From Shinisaurus crocodilurus (lineage: Eukaryota > Chordata > Lepidosauria > Squamata > Shinisauridae): DNA of 64,000 nt. Below are positions 54,608-64,000 of the stretch, piece by piece. A program made the position numbers and the translations under genes. The notes under the pieces are model-generated. The model was not told the origin of the DNA. It did not search any database and saw nothing but the letters and a program-made list of their open reading frames with translations. The first letter of the stretch is position 1; each line of letters opens with the position of its first letter. The stretch lies in assembly GCA_021292165.1 (NCBI GenBank), contig JAHFWL010000039.1, forward strand, positions 124,001 to 188,000, read 5' to 3'.

Positions 54608-55437
54608 TCCCTTCGCACCCCACGCTCCTGTGGGGTGGGGAGGATTTTGCGAGGGGGGGGAAGGGAGAGCGAGGGCTAGAATGAGGTGATTTCACCTCCA
54701 ATCAGGGCACGGGAAAATTGTTTGCCCGATGGGGTGAGGCATAAGGGGTGGGGCCCTGAGGCAGTATTTAGGCACAGGAGACTCCACCCCACGCCTCCTT
54801 CTTTGCAGCTCCCTCCCTCCACTCCCGATGAAGCAGTGTGGGCTCCTCTGGTCGCCTTTTATGGGGCCGAGTAGGAATTTTGGCTCGTTGTCCTAATTGG
54901 CTCGGGGCAGCGTGCGTGTTTCGCCTACTCCATACTGTGGAATCGGCGGTGGGTTTATTATTTTGGGTTACCTGCTAATTCGGTCACATTGGCCTTAGGT
55001 TAGGCGGTAAGTGCGGTGAATAGGCAGTGGGGGTTAGGGTTGCGGTGTGCATCCCATGGCACCTTTTAAGGTGATTGGCGAGAACCCGAGCCTCACAAAT
55101 GTCGATGCCTTGTGGCTCAATTTGTGAGAGGTAGGGTCGCCTTTGGGGTCTACCCATCTCACCCTCCTCGGTTGTTCCATGGCGCCAGGGGACGGTGATC
55201 CTGGGTAGATCCCCCAGCACCCCAAGTGCAGGATTCGAGGGTGGCGAGTCTCCGCGCCACCCTCGAGTTCGGGATGCTTTCGCCCAGACATGCTCCACTG
55301 GCCTTCGGGCCGGCCTTAGTTAATCCCGCACTTCTCCCTTCACAGACCTTCGATTCAATAAATGTGGCCGTGATTTTATACCATAACTGTTGTCTCGTCT
55401 CTTCATTTCCCCCTTTACCCACGCAATTTAAAACCAC
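54608..55437 (+). mobile_element. Unclassified 830-bp insertion in the L2
   Basis: GC-rich, with AATAAA near 55357 followed by CTGTTGTCTCGTCTCTTC. It looks like a terminal repeat of a retroelement (solo LTR or DIRS-type). No coding motif and no clear duplication, because the site is A-rich. Confidence 0.4.
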
Positions 55438-55513
55438 AGATTAAAAACAAACAGCAGAGCTAGCAGCAGCAGTTACAATAACGGAATTAAAAACAATTAC
55501 AAGATTAAAATGA

Positions 55514-55795
55514 TTAAAATGCCTGGGAGAACAGAAAGGTCTTCACCTGGCGCCGGAAAGAATACAAAGTAGGCGCCAGGCGAACCTCTTTGGGGAGCTC
55601 ATTCCATAACTGGGGTGCCACAGCAGAAAAGGCCCTCCTCCTAGTAGCCACCTGCCTCACTTCCTTTGGCAGGGGCTCTCGGAGAAGGACCGCTGAGGAA
55701 GATCTTAGTGTCTGGGCAGGTACATATGGGAGGAGACAATCCTTCAGATACCCTGGTCCCAAGCCGTTTAGGGCTTTAGATGCTAGCACCAGCAC
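55514..55795 (-). pseudogene. L2 ORF C-terminal part
   Basis: Frame ending the L2 protein: LASKALNGLGPGYLKDCL, RRRAFSAVAPQLWNELPKEV, then FRRQVKTFLFSQAF and stop. It is offset by one frame from the main RT frame near 55795. Confidence 0.8.
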
Positions 55796-57045
55796 TTTGA
55801 ATCGGGCCCGGAACAGACTGGCAGCCAGTGCAGATGAGAAAACACTGGCATAATATGTTCTCGTCGGCCAGTCCCGGTTAATAATCTCACTGCCCTATTT
55901 TGGATCAGCTGAAGTTTCTGGACCATTTTCAAAGGAAGCCCCACGTATAACGCATTGCAGTAATCCAAACAAGAGGTTACCAGAGCATGGATAACTGTAG
56001 CTAGGCTATCTCTGTCCCGATAAGGACGTAGTTGGTATATCAGCCTAAGCTGATAAAAGGTGCTCCGTGCCACTGAGTTGACCTGTGCCTCAAGTGACAG
56101 TTGGGGATCCAAGAGCACCCCCAAACTACGAACCTGATCCTTCAGGGGGAGTGCAACCCCATCCAGAACTGGTTGAATATCACTTAGCCGGGCAGACGAA
56201 CCACCCACTAACAGTACCTCCGTCTTATCTGGATTGAGTCTCAGTTTATTAGCCCTCATCCAGTCCATTACTGTGTCCAGGCACTGATTCAGAACAGCCA
56301 GTGCCTCACCTGGATTAGATGAAAAGGAGAGATAGAGCTGGGTGTCATCTGCATATTGATGACACCTCAGCCCACACCTCCGGATAACCTCTCCCAGTGG
56401 TTTCATGTAGATGTTAAACAGCATAGGGGATAAAATAGAGCCCTGTGGCACCCCATGGCATAACTGCCAAGGGACAGAGCAGTAATCCCCCAGTACCACC
56501 TTCTGGAATCGGCCGCCCAAGTAGGATCGGAACCACTGGAGTGCAGTGCCTCCAACTCCCAACCCAGACAACCTATCCAGAAGGATACCATGGTCGATGG
56601 TATCGAAAGCCGCTGAGAGGTCCAAGAAAATCAACAGGGTCGCACTCCCCCTGTCCCTCTCCCGGCAGAGGTCATCCCACAGGGTGACCAAGGCAGTTTC
56701 CGTTCCAAAACCAGGCCTGAATCCAGATTGAAATGGATCTAGATAGTCTGTTTCATCCAAGAGTGCCTGGAGTTGACCAGCAACCACCCGCTCAAACACC
56801 TTGCCCAGGAATGGGATATTAGCTACCGGCCTGTAGTTATTAACATCATCCGGGTCCAGGTTAGGCTTTTTGAGGAGTGGCCTAATCACCGCCTTTTTCA
56901 AAGAGGCCGGCACCACTCCCTCTCTCAAGGAGGCGTTTACAACCTCCTGGACCCAGCTGGCTATCCCCTCCTTATTTGATGTAATAAGCCATGTCCGGTC
57001 TACCACAAGTGGTAGACCGGACTTGGCCAAGCACCTTGTCCGCAT
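55783..57045 (-). pseudogene. L2 reverse transcriptase
   Basis: 420 codons contain the complete RT palm: LKKPNLDPDDVNNYRPVANI, DPFQSGFRPGFGTETAL, IFLDLSAAFDTIDHGILLDR, CHGVPQGSILSPMLFNIYMK, the intact catalytic YADDTQLYL near 56340-56365, and NPDKTEVLLVGG. A frameshift at the C-terminal end (about 55795) and a local palindrome at 56993-57022 near the N-terminal end separate it from the adjoining frames. Confidence 0.87.
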
Positions 57046-57664
57046 CCTCGGGCCTCAATAACTGAAATTCATCCAATAAAACCGGACCAGACGGTGCTCT
57101 GGACACCTCTACTAAAGGAGCTGCACTAACTGTGGTGTCCAATTCATGATGAATTTGAGTGACTTTATCTTCAAAGTGCTGTGCAAACTCGTCACAGCGT
57201 GCTACTGAGGGTTCTATCATTTCTCTCGCTGGCCCAGAGTGTAAAAGGCCACGGACCACTCGGAAAAGCACCGCTGGACGGCACTGAGAAGATGCAATGG
57301 TGGTGGAAAAGAATTCTCTCTTCGCCACCCTCACCGCCACCGAGTAGGCTCGATAATGAGCTCTAACCTGTGTTCGGTCAAATTCAGCACGAGTTCTCCT
57401 CCACCTGCGTTCCAGCCGTCTTCCCTTTTGCTTCATTGCCCTCAACTCTGGTGTGTACCAGGGAGCCGGCCGGGCTCTGCCCAGAGGGAGAGGGTGCTTG
57501 GGCCCAATCGTGTCCACCACCCAGGTCATCTCTGCATTCCACAGAGCAACCTGGCCTTCAACAGGACCGCCAGCCATACCAGCAGGAAAATCCCCCAGAG
57601 CCCTCTGGAATCCATCGGAATCCATTAACCTCCGGGGGCGGACCATTTTAATAGGCCCCCCCAC
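56972..57664 (-). pseudogene. L2 ORF region upstream of RT
   Basis: Covers the linker between endonuclease and RT (RPAPWYTPELRAMKQKGRRL, then FRVVRGLLHSGPA). It runs into the palindrome at 56993-57022, which replaces the normal coding sequence and shifts the frame. The endonuclease itself is absent. Confidence 0.75.
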
Positions 57665-57719
57665 CCTTGCGGAGGGGAAAGGCTGCTGAAAGTCTAAACT
57701 TCAATAGGAAGTGATCTGA

Positions 57720-58880
57720 CCATGACAGAGGAACAGATGTTAATTCCCCCACTTTCAGATCACCATCCTCCTGCCCAGTCGATCAATCCATTAAAGGGAA
57801 AGGAGGTCAGGGAAAGACCTTTGCCTCTGCCTGCAACTTGTGGTGATCTAAATATTTTGGTCTCCTACTGGCAACGTCTGTCATAAATGGCTATTCTTCC
57901 CCACCCCTGGTGTAGTTTTTCCGACTGTCGGAGTAAGGCTCAGATGCTTCTTAAGGTAATACAGGACCAGGACAATGTGGGACATCTTTTCTAGTCCCAG
58001 GCAATCCTTCCTCACCACCTGGATTAGGGCCTGAAATATTGAAGAAAGTGTGGATGCATGGAGGGTAAGTTGTAAGCAAGCACAGTTTGTGACATGGCAT
58101 ACCACCAACACTGATCGCAAGGTGCAACAGTTAAGACATCAGCTTAAGCTTCCAGTTTCCTGGCTTTGTGGAGCTTGAGAAACTGTGGTCTTAAAACCAT
58201 CACATTCATAGGAAAGCCACAAAGTTGCTGCTATGAAATGAATTGGAGAAGGGAAAGCACAGGAGGACTTGGCACAGTTCAGGATGCATAAGGAGTGGTA
58301 CAGATGGTAACGGAACATAAGGGCAGTTTAAGGTTTTTCATTTTTGTTTCTTTGCTTGATTGTTTTGGGCATTACAAAATGTTTCTCTGTCAAAAGAGGA
58401 GTTCTTAAACACCTGCTTCTTGTGGCAAAGGTAATTCTGCTTCTATGCTTTCTCTCCTAATTATGGTTTCTTATATAGGTCATTTTGCTGAATTTTCAAT
58501 ATCATACAACAAGAGCGCCACCAGCAGCAAATTGTGTCCTTAACTTACATACCAGAAGTGTATTGCCCATTTTCTCAGATTGGATTTTACCATCTATAAG
58601 GTGCAGCCAATCAGATACATATTAATTGTGTTTATATATATATATATATATATATTGTTTTTAAGTTATGATTTAACTGAGATTTTATTTCTATTTCAAT
58701 TTTATTCTTAGCCATCTTGAATGCCATTATTTGACAGAAAAGAGGGGTATAAAATAAAGAAATAAATAGAAATAAATTGAGAGAATCATAGACTGCTGTT
58801 GGTTTTCTTCCTTGCCTTTGGAATTTTATTATAAAACATTTTGAGGATCCGTGCTAGCAATCCTTTGTTTGCAATTCTTG
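57720..58880. other. Intergenic and V-10 3' flank
   Basis: From about 58470 the sequence resembles the 3' flank of V-9. A (TA)n microsatellite is at 58635-58655. No gene is recognised. Confidence 0.5.
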
Positions 58881-58884
58881 CTTT

Positions 58885-59030
58885 TCATCAGGCGATCACT
58901 CGTGACCGAGTAAGATTGTCTTCCGGAATAAAAGGAGGAAATTCTAAAGAAGATTGTGTAGACTCTAGCGATGGGTCCGTAAGTGACTGTGGAGGCCAAT
59001 TCTAGATCCACACAGCTTCCCACAGTGAGG
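58885..59030 (-). mobile_element. Zinc-finger LINE, 3' fragment
   Basis: 146 bp of the LINE 3' end, inserted in the 3' flank of V-10. The flank of V-9 lacks it, so it arrived after the V-9/V-10 duplication. Confidence 0.85.
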
Positions 59031-59150
59031 ATTAATGTGGCACTATGATGTGTGCATTTGTGCCTGAGGAAATAAATGAGGGAAGTGACTTTATTACAAG
59101 CTGTCACACACAAACCCATGAATACCAAATGCCTGTGTTCCAGGAAGTGA

Positions 59151-59189
59151 AGTTTTTGTAGTGCCTCTGAGAGGGATTTCATCAGTGTG
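59151..59189 (-). promoter_or_regulatory. V-10 recombination signal, 23-bp spacer
   Basis: Heptamer CACACTG (59189-59183), 23-nt spacer, nonamer ACAAAAACT (59159-59151). Confidence 0.87.
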
Positions 59190-59650
59190 TATCTCGCACA
59201 GTAATACACGCCAGAGTCTTCAGGCTTCAGGCCAGTCAGTTGCAGGAACACCTGGCTTTTTGAGGTGTCCTTCGTGATGGAGATCCGATTTTGGAGAGCA
59301 CTGTTATAATTAGTGCTTCCACCGCCCCTGATAAGGCCTATCCACTGCAGTCCCTTTCCTGGGGGTTGATGGACCCATTGCATTTCATAGCTTGTTAGAG
59401 AAAATCCAGACACCGTACAAGTTAGTCGGAGAGTCTCTCCTGGTTTCTTCACACCCCCACCGGACTCCGTAAGGGTAATCTGTGAGGAAACGCCTACATT
59501 CATATAAAAAAATAACATAGAAAAAGAAGAGAGAAAAACATGAGAAAATTACACAGAAAAGTCATTGGATTGTCAACTTAATGGGAAATGGGAGTTATTC
59601 TTACATGCAGGGAAGATTATTAGGAAACCGATCAAGAGCTTCAGTTCCAT
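59190..59650 (-). CDS. IGHV: V-10: immunoglobulin heavy variable gene, clan II-like
   Basis: Leader exon 59650-59605 (46 nt, [15 protein letters not shown]), GTAAG donor, 111-nt intron, TAG acceptor. The V exon is 59493-59190 (304 nt) and the split codon is TGC (Cys). FR1 [23 protein letters not shown]1 [54 protein letters not shown] and VYYCAR are in frame, with all conserved Cys and Trp residues. The usual Arg in WVRQ is His. It is close to V-9 across exon and flanks, a recent duplicate, but without the junction stop. It is the best clan II candidate in the right part of the window. Confidence 0.92.
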
Positions 59651-59768
59651 GACTGACGGTTGGCAACAACTCCTAGGGCCTGCTGAAACTGAGCTGGATT
59701 CTGTTGAAGCCTTTGAATTCTCTATCCTAACCCTGTAACTTCCCTTTAAAAGAGCCCATACCAGAAAC

Positions 59769-59776
59769 ATTTGCAT
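59769..59776 (-). promoter_or_regulatory. V-10 promoter octamer
   Basis: Exact ATGCAAAT on the minus strand, 119 nt upstream of the leader ATG. A TTTTAAA element follows near 59745. Confidence 0.85.
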
Positions 59777-60035
59777 GATGATACAGATGCTACTGATATA
59801 AGACAATGAAGTCTCAAGCTAAAACAATAAGAAAGTCTGCTTGGCTTCAGTGGCGAACAGGAATCCCACATTTTCTCCCTTCCTCTGCCCAGTATATCAA
59901 CATGCTCTGTCAATCTGCTCTCTTCAGTGGGAAGCCAATATACTGCGGTGCTCGGAATATCCAGCAAGTAGAATATAATTGTGAAGTATGATTATTATGT
60001 TATGTCATTAACTCTATCTTTATTCAATCATTTGA

Positions 60036-60180
60036 AAATCATCCTGTATATTGCTTTATGATTCTTATTCTTATTATTCTGTGCTTCATGCTTACGGAAG
60101 TATCAGCACATTTGTTCAACTGGCATTCTGACCCCTTTAATTGCCTCTTTAGCTGATGTGGGAGGAGAGCTGAATTGTGA
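60036..60180. repeat. Long direct repeat, left copy
   Basis: About 145 bp (AATCATCCTGTATATTGC to GAGAGCTGAATTGTG). Repeated at about 62141-62298 on the other side of the L1. The right copy has a 6-bp longer CTTATT run and small changes. Confidence 0.85.
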
Positions 60181-60182
60181 GG

Positions 60183-61076
60183 AACTAGACAAGGCTGTCC
60201 CCTTTCGCCTATTTTGTTTGCATTGGTAATGGAGATTTTAGCAAATGTATTTAGAGAAGATAGAAATATAGGTGGGATAGGGATTAGGGAGAAGATAAAA
60301 ATAAATCTTTTTGCAGATGATACTCTTTTGACAATCGAAAACCCTATGGAAAATATGGATAGAGTGGAGAATCATTTAAAGGAGTTCGGGGGAGTAACGG
60401 GGCTACAGATTAATTGGGATAAATCTAAATTTTTGTTGTTTAACTATAGTAAAAGAGAAGAGATTGAAATGTGTAAAAAAAAAGTAATTATAAGATTAAT
60501 AATGTAATTAAATATTTAGGAATTGTAATTCCAAAAGATATAGATAAATTGGGAGACCAGAATTATAGGAAATTAAAGAATGAGGTAAAGAATAAAATAG
60601 AAGAGTATAAAAAAATTGGACTTTCCTGGTTTGGTAGAATTGCTTTGATTAAAATGAAGATTTTGCCAAAGATAATTTTTTTTATTTCGGATGACACCAA
60701 GTGCGATATCAGATAAGGAACTTAAAGATTGGCAATCAATTATTAATACATATTGTAATGGAGGGAAAAAATCTAGGATTAGTAAAACAAGATGGTATAA
60801 AGTACAAAAAGTAGGGGGGTTGGGTTTGCTGAATTTAAAATGGTATTATATAGCGAATCAATTAAGACATATAGTGGATATTATAGCACGCCCTAAAGAA
60901 ATAATGTGGTTGGAGTTAGAAACATGTGAATTATGTAGTGCTTTGGAGAATATTTTTTTTCAAAAAAATAATAATAAATTGATAAAAAATATAGACAACC
61001 CTTTTCTAAGAAATTTGGAGTACTATGAAGAGCATATTTATACCAGGGATATCTCCATTTACTCCGGTGGTAGCTC
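60183..61076 (+). pseudogene. L1 ORF2 reverse transcriptase fragment
   Basis: Starts inside RT at RQGCPLSPILFALVMEILA, followed by the catalytic FADDTLLTIENP near 60310-60335 and FGGVTGLQINWDKSKF. A frameshift near 60480-60500 and another near 60690 divide it. The second part (60691-61080) has GGLGLLNLKWYYIANQL, typical of L1 ORF2 after RT. Confidence 0.82.
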
Positions 61077-62050
61077 TTAAGGATTTTCCTGAAAACTTAA
61101 GATCAGAGCTGGAGGGTAAACTAAGAGAAGAAAGGGTTATTAGATTGTCTGATTGGGTGGAAAAGATGGGGACTAGAGATCAAATAATGGAAATTGTTGG
61201 GAGAAGAAGATTATCGTGGTTAAATTTATTACAGTTAGAACAGGGGCGGAAGAAATGGAAAAGGAAAACTGAGTATGAGAGAGATTTAACTAATTTTGAA
61301 AAGATGGTCATGTCTAGAGACGGCCTACCAGGTAATGCATCAACAAGAGGTATAACAAGGGATTTATATAGATTGATTCAAAAAGCAAAAGAACAAGAGG
61401 ATCAGCTTAAGGCAGTATGGGATAATGAATTTGAAGAGGTAACCTCGAAGGTGGGGTGGAACAATATATGGGATAGACGGATTGTGAAAATGATGTCAAT
61501 TAGGATAAAGGAATTTTTTTATAAACTAATTTGGAGATGGTATTTAACTCCAGTAAGATTACATAGAATAGATAATAATTGTTCTGCATTTTGTTGGAAA
61601 GGATGTCAGGAAAAAGGGACATATGCTCATATGTGGTGGAGTTGTAAAAATGTATTGGCGTTTTGGCGAGAGGTTTTTACAGAAATATCGAAAATTATTG
61701 GTACTAATTTAGAGGTCTGTCCAAAATTAGCATTGTTATCAATAATGGAGAAGCTTATTTGTGACCAAAATATGAAGGAGTTAATTGTAAACTTGTTAAC
61801 TGCGGCCAGGCTAATGATAGCGAGAAATTGGAAAGTACATGTTTTCCTAATAACAGACTGGAATAAGGAAGTTTGGGACATAGCCCTAAATGATAAACTA
61901 GCTAGTAGTATCAAATGCAAAAAAGGATTGTTAAAGAAGAATAATTTTATGGATATATGGAATCAATTACTAGACTATGTATTAATAAAGGGGAAGGGTA
62001 ACATGCCTTGTCAAGATATGTTATATTTTTGGAATTTAGAATTTATTTGA
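61025..62050 (+). pseudogene. L1 ORF2 C-terminal domain
   Basis: 341 codons open: helix-rich, with the L1 C-terminal cysteine/histidine motif seen as CWKGCQEKGTYAHMWWSCKN (about 61590-61650), and ending in a stop before the A-rich 3' end. It is offset by a frameshift from the preceding segment, with which it overlaps near 61025-61080. Confidence 0.82.
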
Positions 62051-62309
62051 TCAAGAGGATAGAAGTATATTAATTGTGTTATATATATATATATATATTG
62101 TTATCATTTGTTTTGAAAAGTAAATAAAATATTTTTTAAAAAATCATCCTGTATATTGCTTTATGATTCTTATTCTTATTCTTATTATTCTGTGCTTCAT
62201 GCTTACGGAAGTATCAGCACATTTGTTCAACTGGCATTCTGACCTCTTTAATTTAATTGCCTCTTTAGCTGATGTGGGAGGAGAGCTAAATTGTGCTTAT
62301 ACTATAGAC

Positions 62310-62880
62310 ATGGGCCAATTTACATGATCCATTTGCTGCCATGGATTACATACTCTCCATTTTCAGGAATACAATCCATGAGCTAAAACTCTGGTATCCT
62401 TCAAAATGTGAACTTCTCTGGATTTTGTAATCAAGAACTCCAGTAAAAAAAAAAAAAATGTGTTACAGAGAATCTGTATCTTAGGGGAAAGTACACACAA
62501 GAACATATATAATCATGAACATAACATTTAAAAATGCATTATATTAGGACAATTACTAGCAAAAATGTGTTTAGTCGGCAAAAATGTATTAAAAAACCTG
62601 CATGCATTAGGATAAACAAACACTGAAAAACATATAAATATGTATGTGAGAGGTTTTTTGTTTTTTTTTTAAACAACAACAGTTTAAAGTTCAGTACAAA
62701 CCAAATTTAGGATTGGGGAAATTATCAACATTTGGGACAAACCAAACTCAAGATTAGAAAAGTGAGAGGAACCATAACTGACAGATTCATACATTCCTAG
62801 TTGTGGAAATGCTAGGCTCATGTATATTCTATTCTACACCAGCAAAAATAATAAATAAATAAATAAATAAATAAATGGTA
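62310..62880. other. Intergenic, no gene recognised
   Basis: Continues the native flank of V-10 (similar to about 52420 beyond V-9). It ends with an AAATAAAT microsatellite at 62850-62877. Confidence 0.45.
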
Positions 62881-62949
62881 TGGTTCGGGCCTTGCTCCTG
62901 TCTGCCGGGCTACTCGGTTACATCCCTAAGTCATGGGAAAATCCCTCAG

Positions 62950-63475
62950 AGATGGGGAGTAAGAACAAGTGTCCCCATCCATGGGAGGAAAAAAGGTTCC
63001 AAGACAGACCCAAATAATTTTAGACTTATTATTTTATTGAATATTGTGTATAAATTGTATTCAAAATATCTGTTGGGCAAGTTGGAATCCTGGGCTACTG
63101 AAATGCTGTAATTGCTGATGAAGAAGCAGGGTTTATGAAGGGTAAATCTACAATAGATCAATGCTTTGTCCTTCATCATTTGATCCAAAAATACCTGCAA
63201 AATGGCTGGAAATGGCTGCCTTTATTTGCTGCCTTTGTGGACTTCAGCTCTGCCTTCAACATTATAGGCAGAAGATCCCTCTGACAAAAATTAGCCAGCC
63301 CACCACTAATATTAACAGAAGGCTGTTCTTTATCATTCAATTGTTGCATACTAATACAGTACTCTCCTTGGGGTCAAACTTGTGGCAAATGGTTTGCTAA
63401 CTGATAACATTCCCACTGATATGGGAGTCCATCAGGGCTGCCTATTAGCCCCCTTTTTTATTTAACTTCTATAGT
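62950..63475 (+). pseudogene. Degenerate non-LTR reverse transcriptase fragment
   Basis: Broken frames still show FRLIILLNIVYKLYSKYLLG, a remnant of the NYRPISLLN motif, then GKSTIDQCFVLHHLI, FVDFSSAFN and GVHQGCLLAP spread over all three frames. Stops and shifts are frequent. An old LINE copy of undetermined clade. Confidence 0.6.
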
Positions 63476-63879
63476 TGTAGTCAGTTGTTTAATTTGTAAA
63501 AAAATAAAAATAAGCAGGAGTAGCCCAACAACATTCCTAATTGAGAATGGCCCAATAGGAATGGCCTTGTGCCATGGTGCAGCATCACCCTCATTGGAAT
63601 CTTTGCTTAACCCCCAACCCACCCCCCAATAAACATGGCTGCCCTGGCTGAAAATATTCTTCATAGTGAATTGATGGGTTATTGTTTTTCAAGAATAACA
63701 GCATGTGAAAATGGGCCTTCAGTGAACAACTTCTTATAAAACCTCAGATGTCCCTCTTGGAAATAGGTAGTAATATAACAACAATATGATTTGCTACATC
63801 ATCCAACTGATATCTCAACAGGTGCTCTAGCCCTGTGAAGCCACCAGGTTCTTCCCCTTTCTGCTGACCTTCATGTGGG

Positions 63880-63918
63880 TTTTTTTGCACAAGGTCTGAT
63901 CCACTTTCCATCACTGTG
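63880..63918 (-). promoter_or_regulatory. V-11 recombination signal, 23-bp spacer
   Basis: Heptamer CACAGTG (63918-63912), 23-nt spacer, degraded nonamer GCAAAAAAA (63888-63880). Confidence 0.75.
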
Positions 63919-64000
63919 TATCTTGTTCAGTAATACATGGTGGTGTCTTCAACTCTCAGTCCTCTCATGTGTAGATAGACCAGCTTTTTGGAACTATCCA
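63919..64000 (-). pseudogene. IGHV: V-11: IGHV pseudogene, 3' end only in window
   Basis: The last 82 nt of the window are FR3 of another V exon, reading DSSKKLVYLHMRGLRVEDTT, then MYY. The codon for the conserved second Cys is TGA, a stop, and TRY follows. The FR3 is closer to clan III (V-5-like) than to its neighbours. The rest of the gene lies outside the window. Even if the remainder is intact, no V domain can be completed. Confidence 0.8.

Larger units (their letters stand above)
54490..57700 (-). mobile_element. L2 LINE, long copy
   Basis: Runs from upstream of the RT domain to the 3' end, with an unclassified insertion at 54608-55437. The 3' end reads CCGCCCAGAGAGCTTCGGCT on the minus strand, followed by an AT-rich tail. 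It is the best L2 reference in the window and shows that 34936-35510 and 45384-46985 are parts of one copy. Confidence 0.88.
60180..62140 (+). mobile_element. L1-like LINE, 5'-truncated
   Basis: Carries the RT and C-terminal half of L1 ORF2, then an AT-rich 3' end with AATAAAATATTTTTTAAAAA. It is flanked by direct repeats of about 145-158 bp, far longer than usual L1 target duplications. Confidence 0.85.

Overview
The window is vertebrate germline DNA. The repeat complement (CR1, L2 and L1 LINEs, a tRNA-derived SINE, many hAT-type inverted-repeat elements, a Ngaro-type element and a gypsy element) fits a squamate reptile, most likely a lizard. That host assignment is inference. The real genes are immunoglobulin heavy-chain variable (IGHV) segments, all on the minus strand. 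A typical unit has an octamer ATGCAAAT, a 46-nt leader exon, a short intron, an exon of about 300 nt, and a recombination signal (heptamer, 23-nt spacer, nonamer). I see no D, J or constant-region sequence.

Eleven IGHV units or remnants are present, low to high coordinate: V-1 (915-1397), V-2 (4446-4872, in-frame CDR2/FR3 deletion), V-3 (6360-6873), V-4 (7404-7449, orphan leader), V-5 (25061-25508, clan III-like), V-6 (28052-28512, pseudogene), V-7 (29749-30208), V-8 (32807-32852, orphan leader), V-9 (51350-51811, stop created at the splice junction), V-10 (59190-59650) and V-11 (63919 to the window end, conserved Cys replaced by a stop). V-1, V-3, V-5, V-7 and V-10 look usable. V-1/V-3 and V-9/V-10 are duplicated units, and 2280-3570 recurs at about 12262-13483.

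Most of the rest is mobile DNA, often nested. 7880-14089 holds a CR1 and two copies of a zinc-finger LINE. 14320-17087 is a hAT element with exact 8-bp target duplications. 17106-24856 holds LTR-like copies, an L2, a solo LTR and an internally deleted L1. 34936-46985 is a deep nest: one L2 copy is split by foldback elements and a Ngaro-type tyrosine-recombinase element, and the Ngaro is itself split by a complete gypsy LTR retrotransposon (36909-43129). In that gypsy element integrase precedes reverse transcriptase, the domain order of the Gmr1 group. 47008-50991 is a full-length LINE with an intact 1061-codon ORF ending in a C2H2 zinc finger. 54490-57700 is a long L2, and 60180-62140 is an L1 flanked by unusually long direct repeats.

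The V genes would act as donors for V(D)J recombination in B cells. The octamer drives germline and rearranged V transcription, and the 23-bp signals pair with 12-bp D signals. The transposons have spread the V units to about one per 6 kb and removed V exons from at least two of them.
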